DNA from: Azospirillum endophyticum
GTDB taxonomy: Bacteria; Pseudomonadota; Alphaproteobacteria; Azospirillales; Azospirillaceae
Reading direction: 5' to 3'
Assembly: GCF_016595245.1 (NCBI RefSeq)
Contig: NZ_JAENHM010000051.1
Span: 1-64,000 of the forward strand
DNA: 64,000 nt
The notes beneath the pieces were generated by a model. The model saw only the letters and a list, made by a program, of their open reading frames with translations. It ran no database searches and was not told the DNA's origin. Shown here one piece after another: positions 53,152 to 61,632 of the stretch (positions are counted from its first letter, which is position 1; each line of letters opens with the position of its first letter). The position numbers and the translations under genes are program-made.

Positions 53152-53844
53152 ATGGACAGCCTGACCGACACGCCCGAACCGGCGCCGCCCGCCCCCGCAC
53201 CCGCCAGAGGCGCCGCGGCGCCGGTCAAGGCGACCCGCGACCCGGAAGGGACACGGGCCCGCATCATGGCCGCCGCGACGGAAGAGTTCGCGCGCTACGG
53301 CCTGGGCGGCGCCCGCGTCGACCGCATCGCCGAACAGGCGGGCACCAACAAGCGCATGCTCTATTACCATGTCGGCAACAAGGAGGAGCTGTATCTGGCG
53401 GTGCTGGAGGATGCCTATGCCCATATCCGCGAGACCGAACGCACGCTGAACCTCGACAAGCTGGCGCCGCCCGAGGCCATCGCCCGGCTGATCGGCTTCA
53501 CTTGGCAGTATTTCATCGACCGTCCCGAATTCATGGCCCTGCTGAACATCGAGAACCTCCACCGGGCCGAACTGCTGAAGACCTCCGGCCAAGTCCAGTC
53601 GATGCATTCCCCCTTCGTGCAGATGATCGGCGACGTGCTGGCCCGCGGGGTGAAGGACGGGGTGTTCCGGGCCGGGGTCGACGCGGTGCAGCTCTACATC
53701 TCCATCGCCGGGCTGTCCTACTTCTACCTGTCCAACGTCCACACCCTGTCGGTCATCTTCGGCCGCGACCTGCTGGCGGAGCCGGCGAAGACGGAGCGGC
53801 TGGACCATATGGTGGAGCTGGTGCTGAAGTCGCTGCGGCCCTGA
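53152..53844 (+). CDS. TetR-family transcriptional regulator
   Basis: A 230-residue regulator with an Ala/Pro-rich N-terminal extension of about 28 residues. The helix-turn-helix is ARVDRIAEQAGTNKRMLYYH near residues 53-72, and the C-terminal domain (FTWQYFIDRPEFMALLNIEN, IAGLSYFYLSNVHTLSVIFG) resembles the RutR-type ligand pocket. It closes the ABC/catabolic operon; the palindrome at 45296-45315 is its probable operator. RutR itself senses pyrimidines, which would agree with an NMT1-type transporter, but the ligand here is unknown. Confidence 0.86.
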   Translation: MDSLTDTPEPAPPAPAPARGAAAPVKATRDPEGTRARIMAAATEEFARYGLGGARVDRIAEQAGTNKRMLYYHVGNKEELYLAVLEDAYAHIRETERTLNLDKLAPPEAIARLIGFTWQYFIDRPEFMALLNIENLHRAELLKTSGQVQSMHSPFVQMIGDVLARGVKDGVFRAGVDAVQLYISIAGLSYFYLSNVHTLSVIFGRDLLAEPAKTERLDHMVELVLKSLRP

Positions 53845-53878
53845 GCGTCGAACCGGGTGGTCAGATTCTGACCACCCC

Positions 53879-55468
53879 TTATTGTTTCGGCGCCGGGCGA
53901 AGCAGGGCGATCAGCAGCAGGCCGACGACGATGAACCAGGCGATGACGACGAAGCCGTCGATATAGGCCAGCACATAGGCCTGCTTGCGCACCGCGGCCG
54001 ACAGCAGCGACAGGGCGCGACCCGTCGCCTCCTCGACCCCGGTCGACTGGGCGGCGACCCGCGCGACGGTGCCGGCCACCCGCCGGACGGTGTCGGTGTC
54101 GCCCGCCACCACGTCGGACACCAGCCGGAAGCTGTGGAACTGCTCGCGGATGCGGACGAAGGTCTGCATGAAGGCGGCGCCCAGCTCGCCGCCGAGCAGC
54201 CGCGAGGTCTGCAACAGGGCGCCCAGCGCCAGGATGTGGGCCTGGGACAGGTTCTTGATGTTGAAATAGATCAGCGAAGTCATGGCGAAGGACTGGCCGA
54301 AGGCCTGGAGCATCTGCGACGGCAGGAAATCGGCGCCGACCCAGTCCGCCGTCAAATGCGAGGCCAGCCAGCAGGCGCCCCCCACCGCGGCGAAGCCGGC
54401 CGCCATCACCACCCGCGGATCGGCATGGCGCAGCAGGGTGCCGACCAACGGCGCCAGCAGGAATTGCGGCAGCGCGATCAGCAGCAGCGTGTCCCCCACC
54501 TCCAGCGCCCGGTAATTGTTCACCGTGACGAGGAATTGCGGGACGAGATAGGCGGTGGACAGCATGATCAGCCGCAGCAGCACCAGCAGCAGGCAGAGCA
54601 GCGGGATGTTGCCGCGGAAGAGCGCGCTGAAGGTGATCCAGGGCTTGGGGCAGATCAGCTCCTGCACGACGAAGGCGGCGACCAGCAGGCCGCCGGCCAG
54701 GAACAGCCCGGTGATCAGCCCGGAATTGAACCAGTCCAGCCGGTTGCCCTGGTCGAGCCCGGCATAGAGCAGGGCGAAGCCGAGGCTGGCATAGGCGATG
54801 CCCCACCAGTCGCCGTCCTTCAGCAGGTCGCGGCGGACCGGCTCGGCCGGCATGCCGAAATGGACGCACAGCGCCATCAGCGGCGCCAGCAGCGCCGTGT
54901 CCCAAAACAGCCAGCGCCAGTCGAGATGCTCGATCACCCAGCCTTCGACCGAGGCGGCGAAGTTCAGCGACAGCTCCACGTTCATCGCGTAGACGGCGAT
55001 GCCGTAGACGACATAGCGCGGCGGCAGGTTGCGGACGATGAAGCCGATGGTCAGCGGGATGAAGGTGCCCGACGACAGGCCGGCCAGCAGTTGGAAGGCC
55101 AGCACCCCGGTCAGCGTGCCGGTCAGCGGCAGGGCCAGCATCGCCAGCCCGTAGGTCAGGGAGGACACCAGCAGCACGCGGCGCGGCCCGAACACAACGC
55201 CGAGAAAGGCGGCGGCCGGGGCGACCAGCATCTGCGCCACCGTGTAGGCGGTGGTGATCCAGGCTCCCTCGTCGAAGCCGGCGCCGATGGCGCCGCGGAT
55301 ATCGGCCAGCCCGAAGGTGGTGATCCGCGAGGTCAGGGTGGAGATCAGCGCCCCCAGCATGACGCCGAGCAGGCCGATGAGCGGGTGATGGGTGAGGATC
55401 GGCTGGGCCGGACCGCGCAGGAGCAAGGGGATCCGGGACAGCCGTCCGCCGGCCAGCCCGACGCTCAC
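53879..55468 (-). CDS. MFS drug efflux transporter, DHA2/EmrB type
   Basis: A 529-residue inner-membrane protein with about 14 helices. FDEGAWITTAYTVAQMLVAP near residue 68, GVVFGPRRVLLVSSLTYGLA and GLSSGTFIPLTIGFIVRNLP are typical of EmrB/FarB transporters. It begins with a short cytoplasmic extension. Its start overlaps the adaptor gene stop by four bases, so the pair is coupled. It exports drugs or aromatic acids through the membrane fusion protein. Confidence 0.9.
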   Translation of the reverse strand: MSVGLAGGRLSRIPLLLRGPAQPILTHHPLIGLLGVMLGALISTLTSRITTFGLADIRGAIGAGFDEGAWITTAYTVAQMLVAPAAAFLGVVFGPRRVLLVSSLTYGLAMLALPLTGTLTGVLAFQLLAGLSSGTFIPLTIGFIVRNLPPRYVVYGIAVYAMNVELSLNFAASVEGWVIEHLDWRWLFWDTALLAPLMALCVHFGMPAEPVRRDLLKDGDWWGIAYASLGFALLYAGLDQGNRLDWFNSGLITGLFLAGGLLVAAFVVQELICPKPWITFSALFRGNIPLLCLLLVLLRLIMLSTAYLVPQFLVTVNNYRALEVGDTLLLIALPQFLLAPLVGTLLRHADPRVVMAAGFAAVGGACWLASHLTADWVGADFLPSQMLQAFGQSFAMTSLIYFNIKNLSQAHILALGALLQTSRLLGGELGAAFMQTFVRIREQFHSFRLVSDVVAGDTDTVRRVAGTVARVAAQSTGVEEATGRALSLLSAAVRKQAYVLAYIDGFVVIAWFIVVGLLLIALLRPAPKQ

Positions 55469-56616
55469 GGCCCTCCCTCCCCGCTCCCCTGGATTTCACC
55501 CTCGGTATCGACGGAAACGACGACGGACATGCCCGGCCTCAAGCGGTCCTGCAACGGGTTGGGGCCGTCGAGGACGATCTTCACCGGGATGCGCTGGACG
55601 ATCTTGGTGAAGTTGCCGGTGGCGTTGTCCGGCGGAAGCAGGGCGAACTGGCTGCCGCTGGCCGGCGATTGGGCGGCGACCCTGCCGGTCAGCGTCACGT
55701 CGGGAAAGCTGTCGACCCGGACCGTCGCCGGCAGGCCCGGCCGCATCCGGGTCATCTGGGTTTCCTTGAAATTGGCGATCACCCACACCGCCGGCAGCGG
55801 CACCAGCGTAACGATCTGGCTGCCCAGCCCGACATACTGGCCAGGGCGGACCTGGCGCTGGCCGACCATGCCGTCGGCCGGCGCGCGGATCGTCGTGCGG
55901 TCGAGCGTGATGCGGGCGAGGTCCAGGTCGGCCTGCCGCTGCAGCCGGGTGGCCCGGGCCTGACGGACCTGCACGTCGATGCCGTCGAGCGTCGCCTTCT
56001 GCTGGTCGACCTGGGCCTGTCCGGCCTCCAGCGCCGCCTGGGCGCGGCGGGAGGTCGCCTGGGCCTGTTGCAGCGCCTGGAGCGTTCCGGCCACCCCCTG
56101 TTCGGACAGCGAACGCTGCCGGGCTTCCTCCAGCCGCGCCCGCCATGCCTCGGCCTCCAGCCCATGGACGTTCGCCTCGGCCTGATCGACCAGGGCGCGC
56201 TGGGTCCGCTTCTGGATGTCGAACTGGGCGATGGCGGCGTCGGCGGCTTCCAGCGCCGCTTCCGCCTGCTGCACGCGGGCGCGGTAGTCGTCGTCGACGA
56301 TCATCGCCACCGGGTCGCCGGCCCGCACCCGCTGGAAGTCGCCGACCGGCATGTCGCGGACGACGCCCGTCACCTGGGCCGACAGCGGGGTGATGTCGGA
56401 TTGCAGATAGGCGTCGTTGGTGGTCTGGCGCGCGGCGGAGCCGATCCAGCGGTCCCAGCGCGTCGCGAAGGCCACCACCAGCACCACCGCCAGCCCCAGC
56501 ACCGCCAGCCGCACCACCCAAGGGCTCCAGGCCACCGGCGCCGGGGCGGCCGGTGGCGGCGGAGCCGGAGGGGATTGCTGGACCGCTTGCTGGGGTGGCG
56601 CTGCGGCATCGGTCAT
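55465..56616 (-). CDS. HlyD/EmrA-type membrane fusion protein
   Basis: A 383-residue adaptor. An Ala/Pro-rich N-terminus is followed by one membrane helix (LAVLGLAVVLVVAFATRW near residue 38), the lipoyl half-motifs (TNDAYLQSDITPLSAQVTG and TTIRAPADGMVGQRQVRPGQ), a long helical hairpin (RVQQAEAALEAADAAIAQFD onward), and the C-terminal barrel (TRMRPGLPATVRVDSFPDVT). The start at 56616 gives the normal length; the frame is open upstream but not family-like. It works with the EmrB-type pump encoded next. Confidence 0.9.
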   Translation of the reverse strand: MTDAAAPPQQAVQQSPPAPPPPAAPAPVAWSPWVVRLAVLGLAVVLVVAFATRWDRWIGSAARQTTNDAYLQSDITPLSAQVTGVVRDMPVGDFQRVRAGDPVAMIVDDDYRARVQQAEAALEAADAAIAQFDIQKRTQRALVDQAEANVHGLEAEAWRARLEEARQRSLSEQGVAGTLQALQQAQATSRRAQAALEAGQAQVDQQKATLDGIDVQVRQARATRLQRQADLDLARITLDRTTIRAPADGMVGQRQVRPGQYVGLGSQIVTLVPLPAVWVIANFKETQMTRMRPGLPATVRVDSFPDVTLTGRVAAQSPASGSQFALLPPDNATGNFTKIVQRIPVKIVLDGPNPLQDRLRPGMSVVVSVDTEGEIQGSGEGGP

Positions 56617-56643
56617 GCGGGGGCCCTTTTCGGAATCGGCGTT

Positions 56644-56671
56644 CCGAAGCGCTCCGGCCGGAGCGCTTCGG
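56644..56671. promoter_or_regulatory. perfect 28-base palindrome upstream of the EmrAB-type operon
   Basis: CCGAAGCGCTCCGG (56644-56657) is followed at once by its exact reverse complement (56658-56671). It ends 28 bases before the adaptor start, a position suited to an operator or to a hairpin in the mRNA leader. Confidence 0.5.
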
Positions 56672-56853
56672 TCGCCCGACCCTACGCGATAGCCTGCGAA
56701 AAGGCGCCTTGCACCAAGGTCTAGCCCCGCTTGAGACCGGTCAGGACAGGACGATGCCGCCGCGATGCCGGGCGGTCCACCCTCCTCCTTGACAGCGGCT
56801 GTCGGGTTGCGGAATGGTGGGCCGGTCGACCGATCCCGGTTGGCGATTCCAAG

Positions 56854-57003
56854 CTTGTTCTCAGGGCAGGGTGAAACTCCCGACCGGCGGTATCCCTTCG
56901 ACAGAAGGGGAGCCCGCGAGCGCTCACCAGCCTTCGGCGGTGAGGTCAGCAGACCCGGTGCGATGCCGGGGCCGACGGTAACAGTCCGGATGGAAGAGAA
57001 TGA
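56854..57003 (+). ncRNA. FMN riboswitch (RFN element)
   Basis: The conserved RFN words occur in order: TTCTCAGGGCAGGGTGAAAC, CCGGCGGTATCCC, GAGCCCGCGAGCGC, GGTCAGCAGACCCGGTGCGA, GCCGACGGTAACAGTCCGGA and TGGAAGAGAATG. All six helices of the FMN aptamer can be recognised. It lies 136 bases before ribB and should reduce its expression when FMN is plentiful. Confidence 0.95.
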
Positions 57004-57138
57004 GCAGACCGCGCCGGTGGCTTGCCGCGAGCAGGCCCGCCGTCGTCGGTTCGCGCCGGTGCGTCGGGCTTCGGTCCGGCATGCCGGAGGTCTCTTTGCG
57101 CCCTGATTCAGGCTCACCCTTCAGTGGATGTGAGAACC

Positions 57139-57801
57139 ATGAATCAGATCTACCGCCAGAACGATCTTCTTTCCCGCTTCGGCACGCCGGCCGAACGGGT
57201 CGCCCGCGCCCTCGACAGCCTTCGGCAAGGCCAGGGGGTGATCGTCGTCGATGACGATGACCGCGAAAACGAGGGCGACATCATCTACCCGGCCGACAGC
57301 ATCACCGTCGAACAGATGGCGCTGCTGATCCGCGCCTGCAGCGGCATCGTCTGCCTGATCCTTCCCGACGAGCATCTGCGCCGGCTGGAGTTGCCGGCGA
57401 TGGTGCCGGCCAACAGCTCGCGGTTCGGAACCGCCTTCACCGTGTCGATCGAAGCCCGTGAGGGTGTCACCACCGGCGTCTCGGCCGCCGACCGGGTGAC
57501 GACGATCCGCACCGCCATCGCCGCCGATTGCCGGCCAGAGGATCTGGCACGGCCGGGCCATGTCTTCCCGCTCCGCGCCCATCCGGACGGTCTGGCGGCG
57601 CGCCGAGGCCATACCGAGGCCACCATCGAGCTGATGGCGCGGGCCGGGCGCAAGGCGGCGGGGGTTCTCTGCGAGGTGATGAATCCGGACGGCACCATGG
57701 CCCGCCTGCCGGAACTGATGGTGTTCGCCGAGGAACAGTCCATGCCGATCGTGAGCATCGCCGATCTGGTGGCGGACGGCGGCCTGCAATCGGAGCGCTG
57801 A
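57139..57801 (+). CDS. ribB: 3,4-dihydroxy-2-butanone 4-phosphate synthase
   Basis: A 220-residue enzyme that makes the four-carbon unit of riboflavin from ribulose 5-phosphate. [20 protein letters not shown] near residue 35 has the acidic loop that binds the magnesium ions, [20 protein letters not shown] near 112 holds the phosphate-binding part, and [20 protein letters not shown] near 155 the His and Glu. It is a stand-alone RibB with no GTP cyclohydrolase II domain. The FMN riboswitch upstream supports the assignment. As a copy outside the main rib operon it may serve extra flavin demand. Confidence 0.95.
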   Translation: MNQIYRQNDLLSRFGTPAERVARALDSLRQGQGVIVVDDDDRENEGDIIYPADSITVEQMALLIRACSGIVCLILPDEHLRRLELPAMVPANSSRFGTAFTVSIEAREGVTTGVSAADRVTTIRTAIAADCRPEDLARPGHVFPLRAHPDGLAARRGHTEATIELMARAGRKAAGVLCEVMNPDGTMARLPELMVFAEEQSMPIVSIADLVADGGLQSER

Positions 57802-57848
57802 TCGGGTTCGGCCTTATGCCGGCGGCCTTGTATCCCGACCCGTCGGGA

Positions 57849-58586
57849 TCAGAAGCCGCCGGCGAGGTCGGCCAGGGCGTCGCGGTCCAGCAGCTCCAGC
57901 TTGCCGCCGACCAGGATGCGGATCAGGCGGGTCGACTTCAGCTTGGTCAGGGTCCGCGACACGGTCTCGGTGGTCAGGCCGAGATGGTCGGCGATGTCGC
58001 TGCGGCCCATCGGCAGGTCGATGGTGTGCTCGTCGCCCTTGCCGCCCTTGCGGTCGCTGAGACGCAGCAGGAAGGTGGCGACCTTTTCGGCGGCGGTCTT
58101 GCGGCCCAGCAGGACCATCTGGTCCTGCGCCGCCATCAGTTCCGAGGTGGTCGCCGACAGCAGCTTGCGGGCGAAGGCCGGCTGGGCGTCCATCAGGGCG
58201 TCCAGTTCCAGGCGCGGGATGCGCTGGATCGTCGTCGCCGTCACCGTTTCGGCGGTGTAGAGATACTGGGCGGCGAAGGCCAGCCCCATCATGTCGCCGG
58301 CCTGCAGGAAGCCGATGATCTGGCGCCGGCCGTCGGGGAGCATCTTGTACAGGCGGACCATGCCGCTCATCACGCGGAACACCGAACCCGCTGCATCGCC
58401 TTCGCCGAACACCGTGCTCTCGCGCTCATAGACCTTGGAATGGCCCAGGCTGGCGAGCGGGTCGGCGGGATTGCGCGGCTGAACGGCGGAACCGATGCCG
58501 GCATTCGGCGAAATCGCCAGGGCGGAGACCAGGTAACCAGGAACGGCGCGGTGCGTGTGGGCGGCAATGGCGGCGTGCGTGGACAT
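57849..58586 (-). CDS. fixK: Crp/Fnr-family regulator, FixK type
   Basis: A 245-residue regulator with an N-terminal cyclic-nucleotide-like barrel (KVYERESTVFGEGDAAGSVF, MPDGRRQ-like MLPDGRRQIIGFLQAGDMMG), a long dimer helix and a C-terminal winged helix (RSDIADHLGLTTETVSRTLT) with the Glu, Ser and Arg that read TTGAT half-sites in Fnr/FixK. There is no Cys anywhere in the protein, so it cannot carry the Fnr iron-sulfur cluster; this marks it as FixK-like, controlled through FixLJ. It lies downstream of the receiver and fixLJ genes on the same strand. Confidence 0.82.
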   Translation of the reverse strand: MSTHAAIAAHTHRAVPGYLVSALAISPNAGIGSAVQPRNPADPLASLGHSKVYERESTVFGEGDAAGSVFRVMSGMVRLYKMLPDGRRQIIGFLQAGDMMGLAFAAQYLYTAETVTATTIQRIPRLELDALMDAQPAFARKLLSATTSELMAAQDQMVLLGRKTAAEKVATFLLRLSDRKGGKGDEHTIDLPMGRSDIADHLGLTTETVSRTLTKLKSTRLIRILVGGKLELLDRDALADLAGGF

Positions 58587-58687
58587 GGTGGACCTCGGCC
58601 TTGACGGTGCGATGCGGTCCGGTTGTTCCGGGGTGCATCCGATGGCCCGAAGCTATCCGTCCGCCGTGGTCCTGTGCAGTTCGGTGA

Positions 58688-58726
58688 TGTACCTAAGGAA
58701 GTTTGCGTACGTAACTGTACCTACGG
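58688..58726. promoter_or_regulatory. direct repeats / possible FixJ sites upstream of fixK
   Basis: TGTACCTAAGG (58688-58698) and TGTACCTACGG (58716-58726) repeat with a 28-base period, and GCGTACGTAAC lies between them. The words resemble the GTAxGTA elements bound by phosphorylated FixJ. They are 100-140 bases before the fixK start, where FixJ activates fixK in rhizobia. Confidence 0.45.
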
Positions 58727-58749
58727 AGACCGCCGCAGGGAGCCCGGCG

Positions 58750-59172
58750 TCAGGCGGCCGCCGACGACGGCATCAGCCCGTTCAGCATGTCGATCAGCTG
58801 GTCCTCGTCGAACGGCTTCTCCAGCACGGCGATCACGCCGGCTTCCCTGGCACGGGCGAAAGTCGCGGGATCGCCGCGCCCGGAGACCATGATCACCGGC
58901 ATGCCGTGCAGGGCACCGCGATGGCGTTCCAGGAATTCCAGCCCGCTCATCACCGGCATGTGCAGGTCGAGGACGAGGCAGCCCCGCGGATTGCCGTCGA
59001 AGCGGTCGAGGAAGTCGCCGCAGGACGAAAAATCCCGCACGTCGAAGGAGAAGGCTTCCAGCAGGGCCTTCAGGGAGTCGCGGACCGGCTCATCGTCGTC
59101 GACGATGTGGACGATCCCGGCGCCCGGCCCCCTGCCTGGCCCCCCGCCCGGCCCGTCGTCCAAGTGATCCAT
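58750..59172 (-). CDS. single-domain response regulator receiver protein, FixJ-receiver-like
   Basis: A 140-residue protein with a Gly/Pro-rich start and one receiver domain: IVHIVDDDEPVRDSLKALLE (acidic pocket), CLVLDLHMPVMSGLEFLERH (phosphoacceptor Asp69), VIMVSGRGD and VLEKPFDEDQL (Lys). No output domain follows. The ATG at 59172 has GGAGG five bases before it. It lies between fixJ and fixK on the same strand, so it may compete for FixL phosphate or act as a partner of another kinase. An Fnr/FixK-type box lies about 115 bases upstream. Confidence 0.83.
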   Translation of the reverse strand: MDHLDDGPGGGPGRGPGAGIVHIVDDDEPVRDSLKALLEAFSFDVRDFSSCGDFLDRFDGNPRGCLVLDLHMPVMSGLEFLERHRGALHGMPVIMVSGRGDPATFARAREAGVIAVLEKPFDEDQLIDMLNGLMPSSAAA

Positions 59173-59286
59173 CACAACCTCCGACCTTCCATGCAAACAC
59201 AACAGCGCCGAGCGTGCGGCGTGTCATGAAAGATAAAAGGCGGAGGATGGTGCCGATATACGGACCATTGCGTATGCGGCCCGCTT

Positions 59287-59300
59287 TTGATGCAGATCAC
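59287..59300 (-). promoter_or_regulatory. FNR/FixK-type box upstream of the receiver gene
   Basis: TTGAT-GCAG-ATCAC matches the Fnr/FixK consensus TTGAT-N4-ATCAA at nine of ten fixed positions. It overlaps the last codons of fixJ. A -10-like TATATC lies about 36 bases downstream on the minus strand. Confidence 0.55.
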
Positions 59301-59983
59301 CCGCCGCCCGGCACCACGCCGGCGGCGATCGCCATGCGCACCAGGGTAGGAAGGCTGTCGGCCTGCATCTTCTCCATCACGCGCGCCCGGTGGATCTCCA
59401 CGGTGCGCGGACTGATCGACAGTTCGAAGGCGATGATCTTGTTCGACTTGCCCGCCACCAGCCAGCGCAGCACGTCGAGTTCCCGCGGCGTCAGGGCCGA
59501 GAGGCGGGCCAGAACCTCCGGCGGGGCCGAGACGGCCGGCACGGCCGCGGGCTGCTCCGGCGACGCAGCCGACGGGACGGCCTCCGCCTTGCGGCTGTCG
59601 ACCGCGCGGGCGAGGGCGGAGCGCACGGCGGCGAGCAGCGCCTCTTCCTCGAACGGCTTCTCGACGAAATCGACCGCCCCCGCCTTCATGGCGCGCACGG
59701 CGAGCGGCACGTCGCCGTGGCCGGTCATCACCACCACCGGGATGCCATGGCCGTCCCGGGCCAGCCGCTCCTGAACGTCGAGGCCGCTCATCTGCGGCAT
59801 GCGGACGTCGACCAGCAGGCAGCCCGGCCGCGACGGCGCTTCGGAGTCCAGGAAGGCGAGCGGGGTGGAGAAGCTTTCCGCCCGGAAGCCGGCGCATTCC
59901 AGGAGAATTTGGAGGGAATCGCGAATGGCGTCGTCGTCGTCGACGATGAAGACGGTCAGGTCGTCGGCGGCCATGTCGGGCAT
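59297..59983 (-). CDS. fixJ: FixJ-type response regulator
   Basis: A 228-residue two-domain regulator. The receiver (VFIVDDDDAIRDSLQILLEC, phosphoacceptor Asp59 in LLVDVRMPQMSG, VVMTGHGDVPLAVRAMKAGA and FVEKPFEEE) has all active-site residues. The output is a LuxR-type helix-turn-helix (LTPRELDVLRWLVAGKSNKI, SISPRTVEIHRARVMEKM). A Pro/Ala-rich linker of about 35 residues joins them, longer than in rhizobial FixJ. Starts at 59983 and 59974 are possible; the frame is also open into the kinase gene. It is coupled to the FixL-type kinase and should control fixK. Confidence 0.87.
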   Translation of the reverse strand: MPDMAADDLTVFIVDDDDAIRDSLQILLECAGFRAESFSTPLAFLDSEAPSRPGCLLVDVRMPQMSGLDVQERLARDGHGIPVVVMTGHGDVPLAVRAMKAGAVDFVEKPFEEEALLAAVRSALARAVDSRKAEAVPSAASPEQPAAVPAVSAPPEVLARLSALTPRELDVLRWLVAGKSNKIIAFELSISPRTVEIHRARVMEKMQADSLPTLVRMAIAAGVVPGGG

Positions 59984-59999
59984 AGAGTCGGGGTTGGCC

Positions 60000-61559
60000 T
60001 CAGGAGGCATCGTCGGCATCCGATGCGGACAGGGAAACGGAGAGCGGAACGGTGAAGGCGAAGCTGGCGCCGGTGGCCGGCGGGACCGCCGCCGGCTCCA
60101 GCCACAGGCGTCCGCCATGGGCCTCGATGATCGACCGGCAGATCGACAGCCCGAGCCCCATGCCGCCGGTCTTGGTGGTGACGAAGGGCTGGAACAGCTG
60201 GGCACGCACGGTTTCCGGCACGCCGGGGCCGCTGTCGCTGACGGAAACGCGGCGGAAGTCGGCTTCGTCCGGGTCGGGGCCGGTGCGGATGGTCAGCACG
60301 CGCCGGTCGCCCTGGGGCTCCGCCGCCATGGATTCGATGGCGTTGCGGACAAGGTTGAGGATCACCTGCTGGACCTGGACCTTGTCGATCAGCACCGGCG
60401 GGTCGTCGGCGTCGAAGTCGAAGCGCACATGCAGCGCCCGCTCCTTGGCACCGACCAGGGCGAGGGCGCTCGCTTCCTCCACCACCTTGTTGAGGGATTC
60501 GACGGAGCGGTGGGTTCGGCCCTTTTCGATGAAGCTGCGCAGATGGCGGATGATCTGGCCGGCGCGGGTGGCCTGGGCGCTGGCCTTGTCGACCATGTCC
60601 ATCGCCTTCGACACCGCTTCCGGACGCTCCATCAGGCGCTTGGCGGCCTTGGCGTAGTTGATGACCGCGGTCAGCGGCTGGTTCAGCTCATGGGCCAGCG
60701 TCGAGGCCATCTGGCCCATGGCGCTGACCCGGCTGACATGCAGAAGCTCCGATTGCAGCTCCTGCAGCCGCCGCTCGGTCGCCTGCCGCTCGGTCAGGTC
60801 GCGGACGAAACCGGTGAAGCAGCGCCGGCCGGCGAGCCTCACCTCCCCCACCGCCAGTTCCATCGGGAACACCGATCCGTCGCGCCGCTGGCCCGACACG
60901 ATGCGGCCGATGCCGATGATCCGCCGCTCCCCCGTCCGCCCGTAGCGCTCAAGATATCCGTCATGCTGCTCGCGGTAGGGCGAGGGCATCAGCATGTTGA
61001 TGTTGTGCCCGATGACCTCCGCCGCCGCATAGCCGAACAACCGCTCGGCCGCCGGGCTGAAGGATTCGATCAGTCCCGTCTCGCCGATGACGATGATCGC
61101 CTCCGGTACCGTCTCCAGGATGGAGGTCAGCCGTGCCTCGCGCTCGCGCAGCGCCGTCTCCGCCTGCTTGGCCGCGGTCAGGTCGCGGATGATGCCGATA
61201 TAGACGGGGGCGCCGTCCTGGCTCGCCTCGCCGACCGACAGGTCCATGGGAAAGCAGGAGCCGTCCTTGCGCAGGCCGGTCACCTCGCGCCCGATGCCGA
61301 TGATCCGCCGCTCTCCGGTCCGCTGATAGCGCTCCAGATAGCCGTCATGCTCCTCCTGGTAGGGGGAGGGCATCAGCATCTTGACGTTGCGGCCGATCAC
61401 CTCCGCCGCGGCCCAGCCGAACAGCCGTTCGCAGGCAGGGTTGAAGGTCCTGATCCGGCCCTGGGCGTCCATGATGACGATCCCGTCCGGCACGGTGTCC
61501 AGCATTGCCTGCAACTGCGACAGAGCGCCCAGGTTCTCGTCCCGGTTATCGTCGGCCAC
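60000..61559 (-). CDS. fixL: FixL-type oxygen-sensing histidine kinase with two heme-type PAS domains
   Basis: A 519-residue soluble kinase starting at GTG 61559. PAS 1 covers about residues 12-130 and PAS 2 about 140-258. Both carry the FixL heme signature: HDGYLERY (His71 and His199, matching the proximal heme His of FixL), the Arg in ERY (77, 205) and RIIGIGR (Arg91, Arg219, matching the oxygen-sensing Arg). Classic FixL has this set in one PAS domain only. The kinase part has the H-box LAHELNQPL (His290), N-box [11 protein letters not shown], and [18 protein letters not shown]. No membrane segment is seen. Confidence 0.86.
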   Translation of the reverse strand: MADDNRDENLGALSQLQAMLDTVPDGIVIMDAQGRIRTFNPACERLFGWAAAEVIGRNVKMLMPSPYQEEHDGYLERYQRTGERRIIGIGREVTGLRKDGSCFPMDLSVGEASQDGAPVYIGIIRDLTAAKQAETALREREARLTSILETVPEAIIVIGETGLIESFSPAAERLFGYAAAEVIGHNINMLMPSPYREQHDGYLERYGRTGERRIIGIGRIVSGQRRDGSVFPMELAVGEVRLAGRRCFTGFVRDLTERQATERRLQELQSELLHVSRVSAMGQMASTLAHELNQPLTAVINYAKAAKRLMERPEAVSKAMDMVDKASAQATRAGQIIRHLRSFIEKGRTHRSVESLNKVVEEASALALVGAKERALHVRFDFDADDPPVLIDKVQVQQVILNLVRNAIESMAAEPQGDRRVLTIRTGPDPDEADFRRVSVSDSGPGVPETVRAQLFQPFVTTKTGGMGLGLSICRSIIEAHGGRLWLEPAAVPPATGASFAFTVPLSVSLSASDADDAS

Positions 61560-61632
61560 GTCCCAACCCTCGACCTCTCGTCATTCCTCAGCCACACAGT
61601 AGTTGAGTGCAACCATGGGTCAAGGCTGGCGA

